Origin: Solwaraspora sp. WMMD1047
GTDB lineage: Bacteria; Actinomycetota; Actinomycetes; Mycobacteriales; Micromonosporaceae
Direction: 5' to 3'
DNA: 64,000 nt
Assembly (NCBI RefSeq): GCF_029626155.1
Contig: NZ_JARUBL010000001.1
Coordinates: forward strand, 5,732,501 to 5,796,500
Shown here: positions 43,138 through 51,562 of the stretch, piece by piece
How positions within the stretch are numbered: the first letter of the stretch is position 1
Layout: each line of letters starts with the position of its first letter
Program-made: the position numbers and the translations under genes
The notes under the pieces: generated by a model
The model's database searches: none
The model's input: only the letters and a program-made list of their open reading frames with translations
Told to the model about the DNA's origin: nothing

Positions 43138-44366
43138 GTCTGGCTCCTCACGGTATGGCTGGACGGTTCCTTCGCGCCGTGCCCGGTCAGCACCGCGACG
43201 ACCCGGGACGGCGACCCGCCGGTCTCGGCCGGCGACGCCGCCCCCAGGGCCGGCCCGGTCATGCCCGTGGCCAACCCGGCCGCGCCCGAGGCCGGCCCGG
43301 CCCTGTCCAGGGCCGCGACGGAAGCGGCGGCGGCAGGTTCCACGAACAGGCCCTGGTGGGCCAGCCGGTGACCCGCGGCGGCGATCGCCGGCTCGGTCAC
43401 GGCCACGATCGATCCGCCGCTGTCGCGGGCGGCGGCCAGCGTCAGCAGGCCCTCGTCCTGGTAGCCGCGCAGCGCGTCGGCGATGGCCGCCGCACTGGTC
43501 GGCCCGACCTCGACCGGCTCGCGCAGCGACGCCGCCCAGTCCGGCGCTCCCCAGGCCCGGGCCAGCGGCGCACAGGCCGCCGCCTGCACGCCGACCATCC
43601 GGGGCAGGGTCTGCGTCAGCCCGGCGGCACGCAGGTCGGTGAAGCCGAGCCAGATGCCGCGCAGCAGCGGACCCGCGCCCACCGGCACCACCACCACCTC
43701 CGGTACGCCCCCCAGCTCCTCGACCAGCTCGGCGGCGACCGGCCGGTAAGCCTCGGCCAGCAACGGGTTCCGGTAGGTGGTGGTGACGTTCAGCCAGCCC
43801 TGGCCCTCGGCCCGGGTGGCGGCCCGGTACGCGTCGCTGTAGTCGCCGTCGACCAGCTCCACCTCGGCGCCGTGCGCCCGGGCGGTGTCCAGCTTGCCGG
43901 CGGCGTTCGAGCCGGTCGCGCAGAACACCCGGCAGCGCAGCCCGGCCGCCGCCGCGTAGGTCGCGGCCGAGACGGCGGCGTTGCCGGTCGACGCCAGCAC
44001 CAGCCCGTCGAGCCCGTGGTCGAGCGCGGCCGAGGCCGCCAACGCCATCGCCCGGTCCTTGAACGACAGGGACGGGTTCACCGACTCCAGCTTGGCGTAC
44101 ACCACCGGACCGGTCGCACCGGCTGGGAGATCCTCGCGGCGCAGCGGCAGCAGCGGGGTGGCGCCCTCGCCGAGGGTTACCGCGTGCCCGGTCCGGGGCA
44201 GCATGCCAGCGTACCGCCAGAGACCGCGACCGGCGGTGGGCCGGCAGTCCGCCGCGGCGACCGGCGCCAGCTCCAGCACCAGCGGCCCGGCACAGGCCGG
44301 GCAACGGTACGCGGGGAAGTCGGTCCGGTGCCGGCACCGGACGCAGAGCGTGGTGAAGTCCCTCAT
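43134..44366 (-). CDS. Threonine-synthase-like PLP enzyme
   Basis: A 410-residue fold-type II PLP enzyme. An N-terminal zinc-ribbon-like part has C8, C11, C22 and C25. The PLP Lys is K103 in SLSFKDRAM, preceded by TLGEGATPLLPL and followed by STGNAAVSAATYAAAAG, the phosphate loop. This matches the archaeal/actinobacterial threonine synthase (O-phosphohomoserine) branch. In this sugar operon it may act on another substituted serine or threonine, as cysteate synthase and other relatives do. It overlaps both neighbours by 4 bp. It is not obviously the housekeeping thrC. Confidence 0.85.
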   Translation of the reverse strand: MRDFTTLCVRCRHRTDFPAYRCPACAGPLVLELAPVAAADCRPTAGRGLWRYAGMLPRTGHAVTLGEGATPLLPLRREDLPAGATGPVVYAKLESVNPSLSFKDRAMALAASAALDHGLDGLVLASTGNAAVSAATYAAAAGLRCRVFCATGSNAAGKLDTARAHGAEVELVDGDYSDAYRAATRAEGQGWLNVTTTYRNPLLAEAYRPVAAELVEELGGVPEVVVVPVGAGPLLRGIWLGFTDLRAAGLTQTLPRMVGVQAAACAPLARAWGAPDWAASLREPVEVGPTSAAAIADALRGYQDEGLLTLAAARDSGGSIVAVTEPAIAAAGHRLAHQGLFVEPAAAASVAALDRAGPASGAAGLATGMTGPALGAASPAETGGSPSRVVAVLTGHGAKEPSSHTVRSQT

Positions 44367-45232
44367 CGCGGCACCGGTGGCCGGGCCGGGGTCGGATCCG
44401 TCGCACCGCGCGGCCGGACCGGGAAGTCGCCGGTTCCCGCCGGCGCCCGGTCGAGGTCGGCCGGATCCCAGCCGAGCTGCTGGGAGATTTCGTCGGCGGC
44501 GGCCCGGACCTGCGGGCCGAGCCGGCCGGCGGCGGTGGCGTCGAACCGGGTGGCCGGCGCCGAGATGCTCACCCCGGCGACGACGTGTCCGGTGTGGTCG
44601 AACACCGGGGCGGCCACACAACTGATACCCACCTCGTTCTCCTGCAGATCGCGGGCGAACCCGTCGGCCCGGACGGCGGCCAGCAACGCCTCCACGTCGG
44701 CGCGGGCGACCGGCTCGCCGACCAGCCGGGCGTTCGCCTCGACCACCTCGTCGACCAGGTGACCCGGCGAATGGGCCAGGATGGCGCGGCCGATGGCGGT
44801 GGTCAGGGCCGGGTTGGTCTGCCCGACCCGGCTGTACATCCGCACCGGCGACGGACTGTCGACCTTCTCGATGTAGACCACGTGGACCAGGGCGAGCACG
44901 CCCAGGTGGCAGGTCTCGCCGGTCAGCTCGGCCAGCGGCCGCATCACCTTGAGCGCCTCCTGGCGCAGGTCCAGCCCGTCCAGGTAGGAGCGGGCCAGGG
45001 TGACCGTGCCGGCGGCCAGGGCGTAGCGGCCGTCGGCGGTCTCCCGGACCAGCGCGACGCCGCGCAGCACGCCGAGCATCCGGTGCAGGGTGCTGGTCGG
45101 GATCCCGGTCGCCCGGGACAGCTCGGTGAGCGAGGCGCCGGACGGCGTCTGGGTGAGCGCCTGGAGCACCGCCGCGGTCCGCTCCACCGACCGCAGGCCG
45201 TCCGGTCCCCGTTCGCTGTTCGCCATCGTCAT
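44363..45232 (-). CDS. IclR family transcriptional regulator
   Basis: A 289-residue IclR regulator: winged helix-turn-helix at about residues 15-75 (ASLTELSRATGIPTSTLHRM), then the GAF-like effector domain. The C-terminal tail after residue 260 is Pro/Ala-rich. It lies within the ten-gene operon, overlapping both neighbours by 4 bp. An internal regulator suggests local control by a catabolic intermediate. Whether it activates or represses cannot be read here. The first codon may be ATG 45232 or the ATG two codons later. Confidence 0.93.
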   Translation of the reverse strand: MTMANSERGPDGLRSVERTAAVLQALTQTPSGASLTELSRATGIPTSTLHRMLGVLRGVALVRETADGRYALAAGTVTLARSYLDGLDLRQEALKVMRPLAELTGETCHLGVLALVHVVYIEKVDSPSPVRMYSRVGQTNPALTTAIGRAILAHSPGHLVDEVVEANARLVGEPVARADVEALLAAVRADGFARDLQENEVGISCVAAPVFDHTGHVVAGVSISAPATRFDATAAGRLGPQVRAAADEISQQLGWDPADLDRAPAGTGDFPVRPRGATDPTPARPPVPR

Positions 45233-46446
45233 CCCTCTACCTCGACGTCCACGTCACGCGGGCGGACCGCCAGCATCCGCTCCGCCATTGCAAGGTAGAC
45301 GTCGGCCGCGTCGGCCAGCTGGTCGAGGGCGACCCACTCCGCCAGCGAGTGCGCCTGGGCGATGTCGCCCGGCCCGCACACCACGGCCGGGGTGCCGGCG
45401 GCCGCCAGCAGCGCACCGTCGGTCCAGAACTGCAGTCCGACCGGCTCCGGGTCCGCGGCCACGGCGCAGAGCATCCGCAGGTACGGGTCGTCCGGCGGGC
45501 AGTCCAGCGGGGTGTGCACGAAGGTCGCCGTACCGGGCATCTCCTCGACCGTCGCGTCGACCCGGGGGTCGGCGCGTCGCAGCTCGGCGACGACGGCCCG
45601 CAGCTCGGCCAGCACCTCGTCGTGCCGTTCCGAGGGCAGCCACCGCCGGTCGAGCTGGACCACGCAGGACGCCGGGACCATCGGCGGCCGGTCGCCGCCG
45701 GCCACCACGCCGACGTTGACGGTGGCCGGGCCGAGCAGCGGATGCCGACGCCGGTCCAGGACGGCCGTCAGGTCCCGCTCGACCGCGGTGACGAAGCGGG
45801 CCGCGTGATAGACGGCGTTGACGCCGTCGGCCGGGACGCTGCCGTGGGTGGCGACCCCGCGGAAGGTCACCTCGGCCCACATCGCGCCCTTGTGCGCCCG
45901 GCCGACCCGCAGCCCGGTCGGCTCGCCGACCACGGCGAAGTCCGCGCCGACGCCCGCCTCCGTGAGTACCCGGGTTCCCGGGCTGCCGTTCTCCTCGCCG
46001 GCCACCCCGGTCAGCAGCAGCTCGCCGTCGAAGGTGACGTCCGGCGCGGCGAGCCGGTCCACCACCGCCAGCATCGCCGCCAGCGCGCCCTTCATGTCGG
46101 CGGCACCCCGGCCCCACAGCCGCCCGTCGGCGACCCGGGGCGCCAGCGCATCCGGCATGCCGTACGGCGGCACGGTGTCGAGGTGGGCGTTGAGCATCAG
46201 CGTCGGCCCGGGCCGGTCGCCGCGGAGCCGCCCGATCACGTTTGCCCGGTCGCCGGTCACCGGCTGCAGCTCGACCTCGGCGCCGGCGGCGCGCAGCCGT
46301 CCGGCGACGTGGTCGGCGACCGCCCGCTCCTCGCCGGGGTGGTCCTGGTGGCCTTCGATCGCGATCAGCCGGGCGGCCGCCGCCACCACCTGATCGAGGT
46401 CGATCGGGCCGGTGAGCGCCCGGCTCCACCGGCCCGCCCCGGTCAC
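45229..46446 (-). CDS. M20 family metallopeptidase/deacylase (ArgE/DapE type)
   Basis: A 405-residue M20 enzyme. Metal-binding and catalytic stretches are intact: AHLDTVPP (His, catalytic Asp), GRGAADMKG (bridging Asp), GEENGSPGTR (catalytic Glu, metal Glu) and a late IAQAHSLAEW (His). A dimerisation insertion lies at about residues 185-295. ArgE/DapE relatives remove acyl or succinyl groups from amino acids, or cleave dipeptides. In this operon it may deacylate an N-acyl amino acid or aminosugar conjugate. It overlaps both neighbours by 4 bp. Confidence 0.9.
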   Translation of the reverse strand: MTGAGRWSRALTGPIDLDQVVAAAARLIAIEGHQDHPGEERAVADHVAGRLRAAGAEVELQPVTGDRANVIGRLRGDRPGPTLMLNAHLDTVPPYGMPDALAPRVADGRLWGRGAADMKGALAAMLAVVDRLAAPDVTFDGELLLTGVAGEENGSPGTRVLTEAGVGADFAVVGEPTGLRVGRAHKGAMWAEVTFRGVATHGSVPADGVNAVYHAARFVTAVERDLTAVLDRRRHPLLGPATVNVGVVAGGDRPPMVPASCVVQLDRRWLPSERHDEVLAELRAVVAELRRADPRVDATVEEMPGTATFVHTPLDCPPDDPYLRMLCAVAADPEPVGLQFWTDGALLAAAGTPAVVCGPGDIAQAHSLAEWVALDQLADAADVYLAMAERMLAVRPRDVDVEVEG

Positions 46447-48041
46447 CGGGCCACCCCGTCGGCTCGGCCGGCTGGCCCGGCCGCGCCGGCCGGACTGTCC
46501 GAACTGGCCTGGTCATCCGGGCTGGCCGGGTCGTTCGAGCTGGCCGGGTCGTTCGAGCTGGCCGGGCTGAAGGCGGCGATCGCGGCGGCGGCGTCGGTGT
46601 AGCGGTCCCGGGCCCGTCGGTAGTCGGCCGTGTGCTCCCGGGGGGCGGTCAGCGGTGCGGTGTCGTCGAGGGCGGTGGTGGCGGCGGTGACGTCGGGCCA
46701 GATGCCCACGCCGAGGCCGGCCAGCGCCACCGCCCCGCGCGGCGAGGCGTCCTGGCGCAGCCGGCGTACCGGGGCGTCGGAGACCGCGGCGAACGCCTCG
46801 CACCAGATCTCGGAGCGGGTCACCCCGCCGCCGACCCGGATCTCGGTGGGTCCGGGTGAGCCGTCGAGGAGCTGGTCGACGGCGGCCGCGCAGGCGTAGG
46901 CGACACCCTCCAGGGCGGCCCGGGCGACCTCGGCGGGTCCGTGTTCCGGGCCGGCGCCGAGCAGCGCCGCCCGCACGTCCGGGTCGTGGACCGGCGCGCT
47001 CGCCCCCAGCAGGTACGGCAGGAAGGTCAGCCCGCCGGCGCCGGGGGCGCTGCCGCGGGCCAGCCGGTCGGCCGTCCCGTCGGGCGCGTCGGCGCCGCCG
47101 CCGGGCAGCAGGTTCCGCTCGCACCACCGGATCGCCAGCCCGGCCGCGTAGGAGGAGACCATGCCGAGGAAGCCGTCCTCGGCGGCCCGGGCGAAGACGA
47201 ACCGGTCCCGGCCGGCGCGCGGCTCGGCCAGCGGCGCGACGATCTGGGCGGCGGTGCCGACGTTGACGTAGACCCGACCGGGGGCGACCGCCCCGGCGCC
47301 GAGGGCCGCGCAGCAGACGTCACCGGCGCCGGCCACCACCGGCACACCGGCGGGCAGGCCGGTCTCCTCGGCGGCGGTGGGACGGACCGTGCCGACGAGC
47401 TCGGCCGAGCCGGCCACCGGCGGTGCCAGCCGGTCGTCGGCCCCGCACAGCGCCCAGAGCCTCGGCTCCCACCGGGCCGCGCGGACGTCGTACAGCAGGG
47501 TGCCGGCGGCGTCGGTCCGGTCGGTGCCCCACTGGCCGGTGAGCCGGTGACGCAGCACGTCCTTCGGTTGGACCAGGCGGACGGCCCGGCGTACCGCGTC
47601 GGGTTCGTGGCTGACCAGCCAGGCGAGCTTGGGGGCGGTGAACGCCTCCACCACCGGGTTGCCGGTCAGCTCGCCGACCAGGTCGGCGTGGTCGCGCAGC
47701 CGGCCCACCTCGGCGGTGGCCCGGCGGTCGGCCCAGGTCATCGCCGGGCGCACCGGCCGGTCCCGGTCGTCGATGAGCGCCACCGCGTGCATGTGGCCGG
47801 AGAGGCCGACCGCGGCGACGGCGCGGGCGTCGACCCCGGCGAGCGCCTCGCGCAGCGCCGCCGAACCGGCCGCCCACCAGTCGGCGGGGTCCTGTTCGTG
47901 CCGGCCGGCCCGGCCGGTGTCCGAGGGATAGCCGCGGTACGCCCCGGCCACCGTGGCACCGGTGGCGGCGTCGACGAGCACCGCCTTCGCGCCGGTGGTG
48001 CCGAGGTCGAGGCCGACGAGCAGGGCGCTGCCGGCGGTCAC
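46443..48041 (-). CDS. FGGY family carbohydrate kinase (xylulokinase-like)
   Basis: A 532-residue FGGY kinase. The N-terminal GLDLGTTGAKAVLVD binds ATP phosphate. GLSGHMHAVALIDD resembles the xylulokinase GQMHG site. The catalytic Asp is in VAGAGDVCCAALG. The C-terminal domain has VGGGVTRSEIWCE. Substrate cannot be fixed from sequence; xylulose is most likely among known ones. The start GTG 48041 overlaps the upstream stop (GTGA). The C-terminal tail is a repeat (SSNDPA units) unlike the family; see the repeat feature. Confidence 0.9.
   Translation of the reverse strand: MTAGSALLVGLDLGTTGAKAVLVDAATGATVAGAYRGYPSDTGRAGRHEQDPADWWAAGSAALREALAGVDARAVAAVGLSGHMHAVALIDDRDRPVRPAMTWADRRATAEVGRLRDHADLVGELTGNPVVEAFTAPKLAWLVSHEPDAVRRAVRLVQPKDVLRHRLTGQWGTDRTDAAGTLLYDVRAARWEPRLWALCGADDRLAPPVAGSAELVGTVRPTAAEETGLPAGVPVVAGAGDVCCAALGAGAVAPGRVYVNVGTAAQIVAPLAEPRAGRDRFVFARAAEDGFLGMVSSYAAGLAIRWCERNLLPGGGADAPDGTADRLARGSAPGAGGLTFLPYLLGASAPVHDPDVRAALLGAGPEHGPAEVARAALEGVAYACAAAVDQLLDGSPGPTEIRVGGGVTRSEIWCEAFAAVSDAPVRRLRQDASPRGAVALAGLGVGIWPDVTAATTALDDTAPLTAPREHTADYRRARDRYTDAAAAIAAFSPASSNDPASSNDPASPDDQASSDSPAGAAGPAGRADGVAR
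46504..46566. repeat. 18-bp tandem repeat in the kinase tail
   Basis: The unit ctggccgggtcgttcgag occurs twice exactly (46522-46539, 46540-46557), plus a degenerate copy before (46504-46521) and half a copy after. It is in frame and encodes SSNDPA-like units at the kinase C-terminus, a disordered acidic tail that probably varies in length between strains. Confidence 0.85.
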
Positions 48042-48979
48042 CGCCCCCGCCGGGGGACGAAGCCGAACTCCATCAGGTACTCCAGCGACTCCTCGGCGAC
48101 CCGGTCGAAGTCGGCCAGCCCCACGCCGGCCGGCTCGCCGACGCCGATGTTGCCGCCGACCTGCCAGCCCTCCCACTCCACGCTGACGTACCCGTCGAAG
48201 TTGATTTCCGCGAGGGCCTCGTAGGTCTCCCGGAAGTCGACGAGTCCGCCGCCGAACCAGATGTGGTTGCTGTGCACGATCGTCGGCAGCCCGACCTCGT
48301 CCTTGATCTGCACGATGTCGATGTACGGGGCGAGCCGCTTGATCGCCTGCTTGACGTTCATGAACGGCTTGACCGCCACGTAGAACGCGCCGGTGTCCAT
48401 CGTCATCCGCAGGTTGCTCGCGCCGACCTCGTCGAACATCCGCTCGATCAGCTCGACCCGGTTGAGGATGGTGCCCTGCAGCAGTTCGATGCTGACGTTC
48501 AGGCCGAGGCCGGACGCGTGCGCCGCCACCTCGGTGATCGCCTCCCGGCACTGCCGCCAGGCGTCCTTGCGACTGAGCAGGACGTTCAGCGGCGGGTCGT
48601 AGTAGCCGTCGCCGATCAGCGTGCAGACCGACTTGGCGCCGAGCACGGCCGCCGCGTCGAGTGCCTTCTTGAACGAGGAGATGCCGCGTTCCCGGTCGAA
48701 CTCGCGCGGGCTGACGAAGGTGGTGTGGTGGCCCAGGTAGCCGATGTCGATGCCGGTCCGCTCGGCCGCCGCGCGGACGTCGCGCAGCTGCTTGTCGTAC
48801 TCCCCCTTCGGGGCCTCCAGCAGCTTGGCGAAGATGAAGTCGACGCCGTCGTAGCCGTACCTGGCGGTCTGCTCGACGCACCAGGCCGCCGGCTTGTCGC
48901 CCCAGGAGTTCCAGGCCGGGCCGGCCGCCTCCAGCCGGCCCCAGGGCATGTTCGGCCAGACCTCGAAGCTGATCTTCAT
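48038..48979 (-). CDS. TIM-barrel sugar isomerase/epimerase
   Basis: A 313-residue AP endonuclease 2 superfamily protein (xylose isomerase-like TIM barrel). Probable metal ligands are the Glu in VSIELLQG, Asp in MTMDTGAF, His in VHSNHIWFGGG and Glu in VSVEWEGW. Such enzymes interconvert keto sugars or act on inosose and tagatose-type substrates. ATG 48979 is preferred because AAGGGGAG lies 5-6 bp upstream; a GTG at 48994 would give a 4-bp overlap like the rest of the operon. It lies between the SIS isomerase and kinase genes. Confidence 0.9.
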   Translation of the reverse strand: MKISFEVWPNMPWGRLEAAGPAWNSWGDKPAAWCVEQTARYGYDGVDFIFAKLLEAPKGEYDKQLRDVRAAAERTGIDIGYLGHHTTFVSPREFDRERGISSFKKALDAAAVLGAKSVCTLIGDGYYDPPLNVLLSRKDAWRQCREAITEVAAHASGLGLNVSIELLQGTILNRVELIERMFDEVGASNLRMTMDTGAFYVAVKPFMNVKQAIKRLAPYIDIVQIKDEVGLPTIVHSNHIWFGGGLVDFRETYEALAEINFDGYVSVEWEGWQVGGNIGVGEPAGVGLADFDRVAEESLEYLMEFGFVPRRGR

Positions 48980-48990
48980 GGTGCTCCCCT

Positions 48991-49773
48991 TCACAGGTGC
49001 GGGATCAGGTGGGACAGCCGGCGGGCCGATTCGCTGTTGTGTTCGGCCGCGCCGGGCATGTTGGCGCTCATGAACACCTCCGGCGTCTCGCCCCGGCGCA
49101 GCTGGATGCCGAGCGCCTCGACGATGATCGCGTCGAGCAGGGCGAGGCCGACCACTGTGGACGACGGACCGGCCGACGGGAGTCCCGGGCCGAGCGCGAC
49201 AAGCGCGTCGCCGGGCGGGCAGTGGTTGTCGACGACCACGTCGGCGATGTCGTGCAGCCGGGGGCCGGGCCGGTCGATCGCCGACGCGTACCCCCGGGAG
49301 GTGATCGTGATCAGCGGTACGCCGCGGGCCTGGGCCGCCTGCGCCACCTCGACGGGCAGCGGGTTGGCGCCCGAGTTCGAGGCGATCAGCAGCACGTCGC
49401 GGGCGCCGTCGAGCCGGTAGCCGTCGAGCACCGACTCGGCCTGTCCGGTGCGCCGCTCCAGCACCGTGCTGTGCACCGCCCCCTCGTGCAGCATGTGCGC
49501 CGGTTTGAGGATCGGGCAGACCCGGGCCGCGCCGCCGGCCCGGTAGAACGCCTCCTCGCCGAACATGTGCGAGTGGCCGCTGCCGAAGACGTAGAAGATG
49601 CCCTCGGTGGCGAACGAGTCGGCGACGAGTTCGGCCGCCCGGCGTACCGCCGGCAGCTCCTCGCTCAGTGCCTGGTCGAGCACGGCCCGGACCCGCTCGG
49701 CGTAGCGGGCGCCGGTGACGTCGGCGGGCGACCAGGCCGCCCGGCCGGCGGGCGTCGATTCCCGGATGCTCAT
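48991..49773 (-). CDS. SIS domain sugar isomerase
   Basis: A 260-residue SIS-domain protein (SIS_2 type, GmhA/YfeU-like). The phosphosugar-binding start is FYVFGSGHSHMFGEEAFYR, and the conserved second motif is LLIASNSGANPLPVE. Related proteins isomerise or bind phosphorylated sugars, often aminosugars such as GlcNAc-6-phosphate or N-acetylmuramate-6-phosphate. The gene follows the permeases with a 4-bp overlap. Confidence 0.88.
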   Translation of the reverse strand: MSIRESTPAGRAAWSPADVTGARYAERVRAVLDQALSEELPAVRRAAELVADSFATEGIFYVFGSGHSHMFGEEAFYRAGGAARVCPILKPAHMLHEGAVHSTVLERRTGQAESVLDGYRLDGARDVLLIASNSGANPLPVEVAQAAQARGVPLITITSRGYASAIDRPGPRLHDIADVVVDNHCPPGDALVALGPGLPSAGPSSTVVGLALLDAIIVEALGIQLRRGETPEVFMSANMPGAAEHNSESARRLSHLIPHL

Positions 49774-50600
49774 CGCACCGCCCCCGTGGTCAGTCCGCCG
49801 ACGAAGTACCGGCCGGCGAAGAGGAACGGGACGATCGCGGGAACGATCGTGCAGACCGTGCCGGCCATCAGCAGCCCCCAGTTCACGGTGTACTGGCCCA
49901 TGATCGCGCTCAGGCCGATGGGCAGGGTCTTGAGCGAGTCGCTGACGATCAGCTGCGAGGCGAACACGAACTCGGTCCAGGAGAAGACGAAGGCGTAGAC
50001 CCCGACGGTGGAGATGCCGGGGGCCAGCAGCGGCAGCACGATCCGCAGCATCATCCGGACCGGGCCGGCGCCGTCCACGGCCGCCGCCTCGTCGATGTCA
50101 CGGGGGATGGCCAGGAAGAAACCGCGCAGCAGCCAGGTGCAGAACGGCGCGGTGAAGGCGACGTTCACGATCACCAGCGCGTTGCGGGTGTCGATCAACT
50201 GGATCGAGGCGAACGCCTGGTACAACGGCACCAGCAGCAGCGTGCCGGGGATCATGTACGCCACCAGGATGAGCCCGGCCACCTTGTTGCCGCCCGGCAC
50301 CCGCAGCCGGTACAGCCCGTACGCCGCGCAGAACGACACCAGAATGGTGAACAGGGCGGTGAGCAGGGCGATGATGAAGCTGTTGGTCAGGTAGGACGGG
50401 TAGTCGGTGGCGGTGAACAGCTCGCGGAAGTTGTCGAGCGTCGGGTCGGTGGGGATCAGCGTCGGGGTGGTCCGCAGGATCTCCTCGCGGTCCTTGAACG
50501 CCGACATGGTGACCCAGTAGAGCGGGCCGAGCACCACGACGGTGAGCACCGTCCAGGTGACCAGTCGGGGCAGCCGGGCCCACGGCAGGCGGGCGGTCAC
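49770..50600 (-). CDS. Carbohydrate ABC transporter permease (CUT1, MalG type)
   Basis: A 276-residue CUT1 permease with six helices. The EAA motif DIDEAAAVDGAGPVRMMLRI is clear, and the C-terminus GRYFVGGLTTGAVR is typical. It starts at GTG 50600, overlapping the other permease gene by 4 bp. It needs a shared ATPase from elsewhere, as none is encoded here. Confidence 0.95.
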   Translation of the reverse strand: MTARLPWARLPRLVTWTVLTVVVLGPLYWVTMSAFKDREEILRTTPTLIPTDPTLDNFRELFTATDYPSYLTNSFIIALLTALFTILVSFCAAYGLYRLRVPGGNKVAGLILVAYMIPGTLLLVPLYQAFASIQLIDTRNALVIVNVAFTAPFCTWLLRGFFLAIPRDIDEAAAVDGAGPVRMMLRIVLPLLAPGISTVGVYAFVFSWTEFVFASQLIVSDSLKTLPIGLSAIMGQYTVNWGLLMAGTVCTIVPAIVPFLFAGRYFVGGLTTGAVR

Positions 50601-51562
50601 GCGTCCTCCTTCGGTCTCGCCGCCCGGATGTAGACGGCGGCGACGGCGGCCAGCAGAACGATGGTGATCACGCTGACGGCGGCGGCGTCGCTGGCCTGGA
50701 ACTGGCTGAACGCCTTGTTGTAGATGAAGACCGGGGCGGTGGTCGTGGCGTCGGCGGGTCCACCCTTGGTGACCAGGTAGATCGAGTCGACGATGTTGAA
50801 CGACCAGAGCGAACCGACCAGGCCGAGCGCGAACAGCACCGGCTGCAGCAGCGGGAAGGTGATCTTCCAGAAGATCCGCCAGGCGTTCGCGCCGTCCACC
50901 CGGGCCGCCTCGTAGATCTCGTGCGGGATGGTCTGCAGCGCCCCGAAGATCACCACCGCGCCGAGCGGGAACCAGTGCCAGCTGTTCATCAGGATCAGGG
51001 CCGGCATCGCCAGCGCGCTGTCGGCGAACGGGCTGCCCAGCCCATCGACGCCGACCGCGCCGCCGATCTTCGGCAGGATGCCGTAGTTGCTGTTGGTCAG
51101 CCACTGCCAGATGACCGCGACCGCGACGGTCGGGATCACCCAGGGAAACAGCACCCAGGTCCGGGAGGCCCGGGCCCAGCGGCCGGCCCCACCGATGATC
51201 AGTGCGGTGCCGAACGCCATCAGGGTCTGGACCACCAGGTTGCCGAACAGCCAGAGGCCGGATCTGCCGATCGACTTCCAGAAGCGGGTGTCGGCCAGCG
51301 CCTGGGTGTAGTTCTCGAGGCCGACGAAGGTCGACTCGCTGCCGACCACGCCCTGGTTCTGCAGGCTGAGCAGGACGGTGTTCACCAGCGGATAGCCGAT
51401 GACCCCGAGCATGACGAGCACCAGCGGCGCGACCAGGGCGTACCCGAGCAGGTGGGTGTGCCACGGCCGGTGCCGGCGGGCCCGGCCCGCCGGCACCGGC
51501 TCCCCCCGGGTCCGGGTACCGGGGAGGCCCCCGGTACCCGGCACCGCGTCGCGGGCGCTCAT
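50597..51562 (-). CDS. Sugar ABC transporter permease (CUT1, MalF type)
   Basis: A 321-residue CUT1 permease, with a basic N-terminal tail then six helices from about residue 36. The EAA loop is EIYEAARVDGANAWRIFWKIT. It works with the second permease and the lipoprotein. It overlaps both neighbouring genes by 4 bp. The relatives I know best transport di- and oligosaccharides or polyols. Confidence 0.94.
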   Translation of the reverse strand: MSARDAVPGTGGLPGTRTRGEPVPAGRARRHRPWHTHLLGYALVAPLVLVMLGVIGYPLVNTVLLSLQNQGVVGSESTFVGLENYTQALADTRFWKSIGRSGLWLFGNLVVQTLMAFGTALIIGGAGRWARASRTWVLFPWVIPTVAVAVIWQWLTNSNYGILPKIGGAVGVDGLGSPFADSALAMPALILMNSWHWFPLGAVVIFGALQTIPHEIYEAARVDGANAWRIFWKITFPLLQPVLFALGLVGSLWSFNIVDSIYLVTKGGPADATTTAPVFIYNKAFSQFQASDAAAVSVITIVLLAAVAAVYIRAARPKEDA

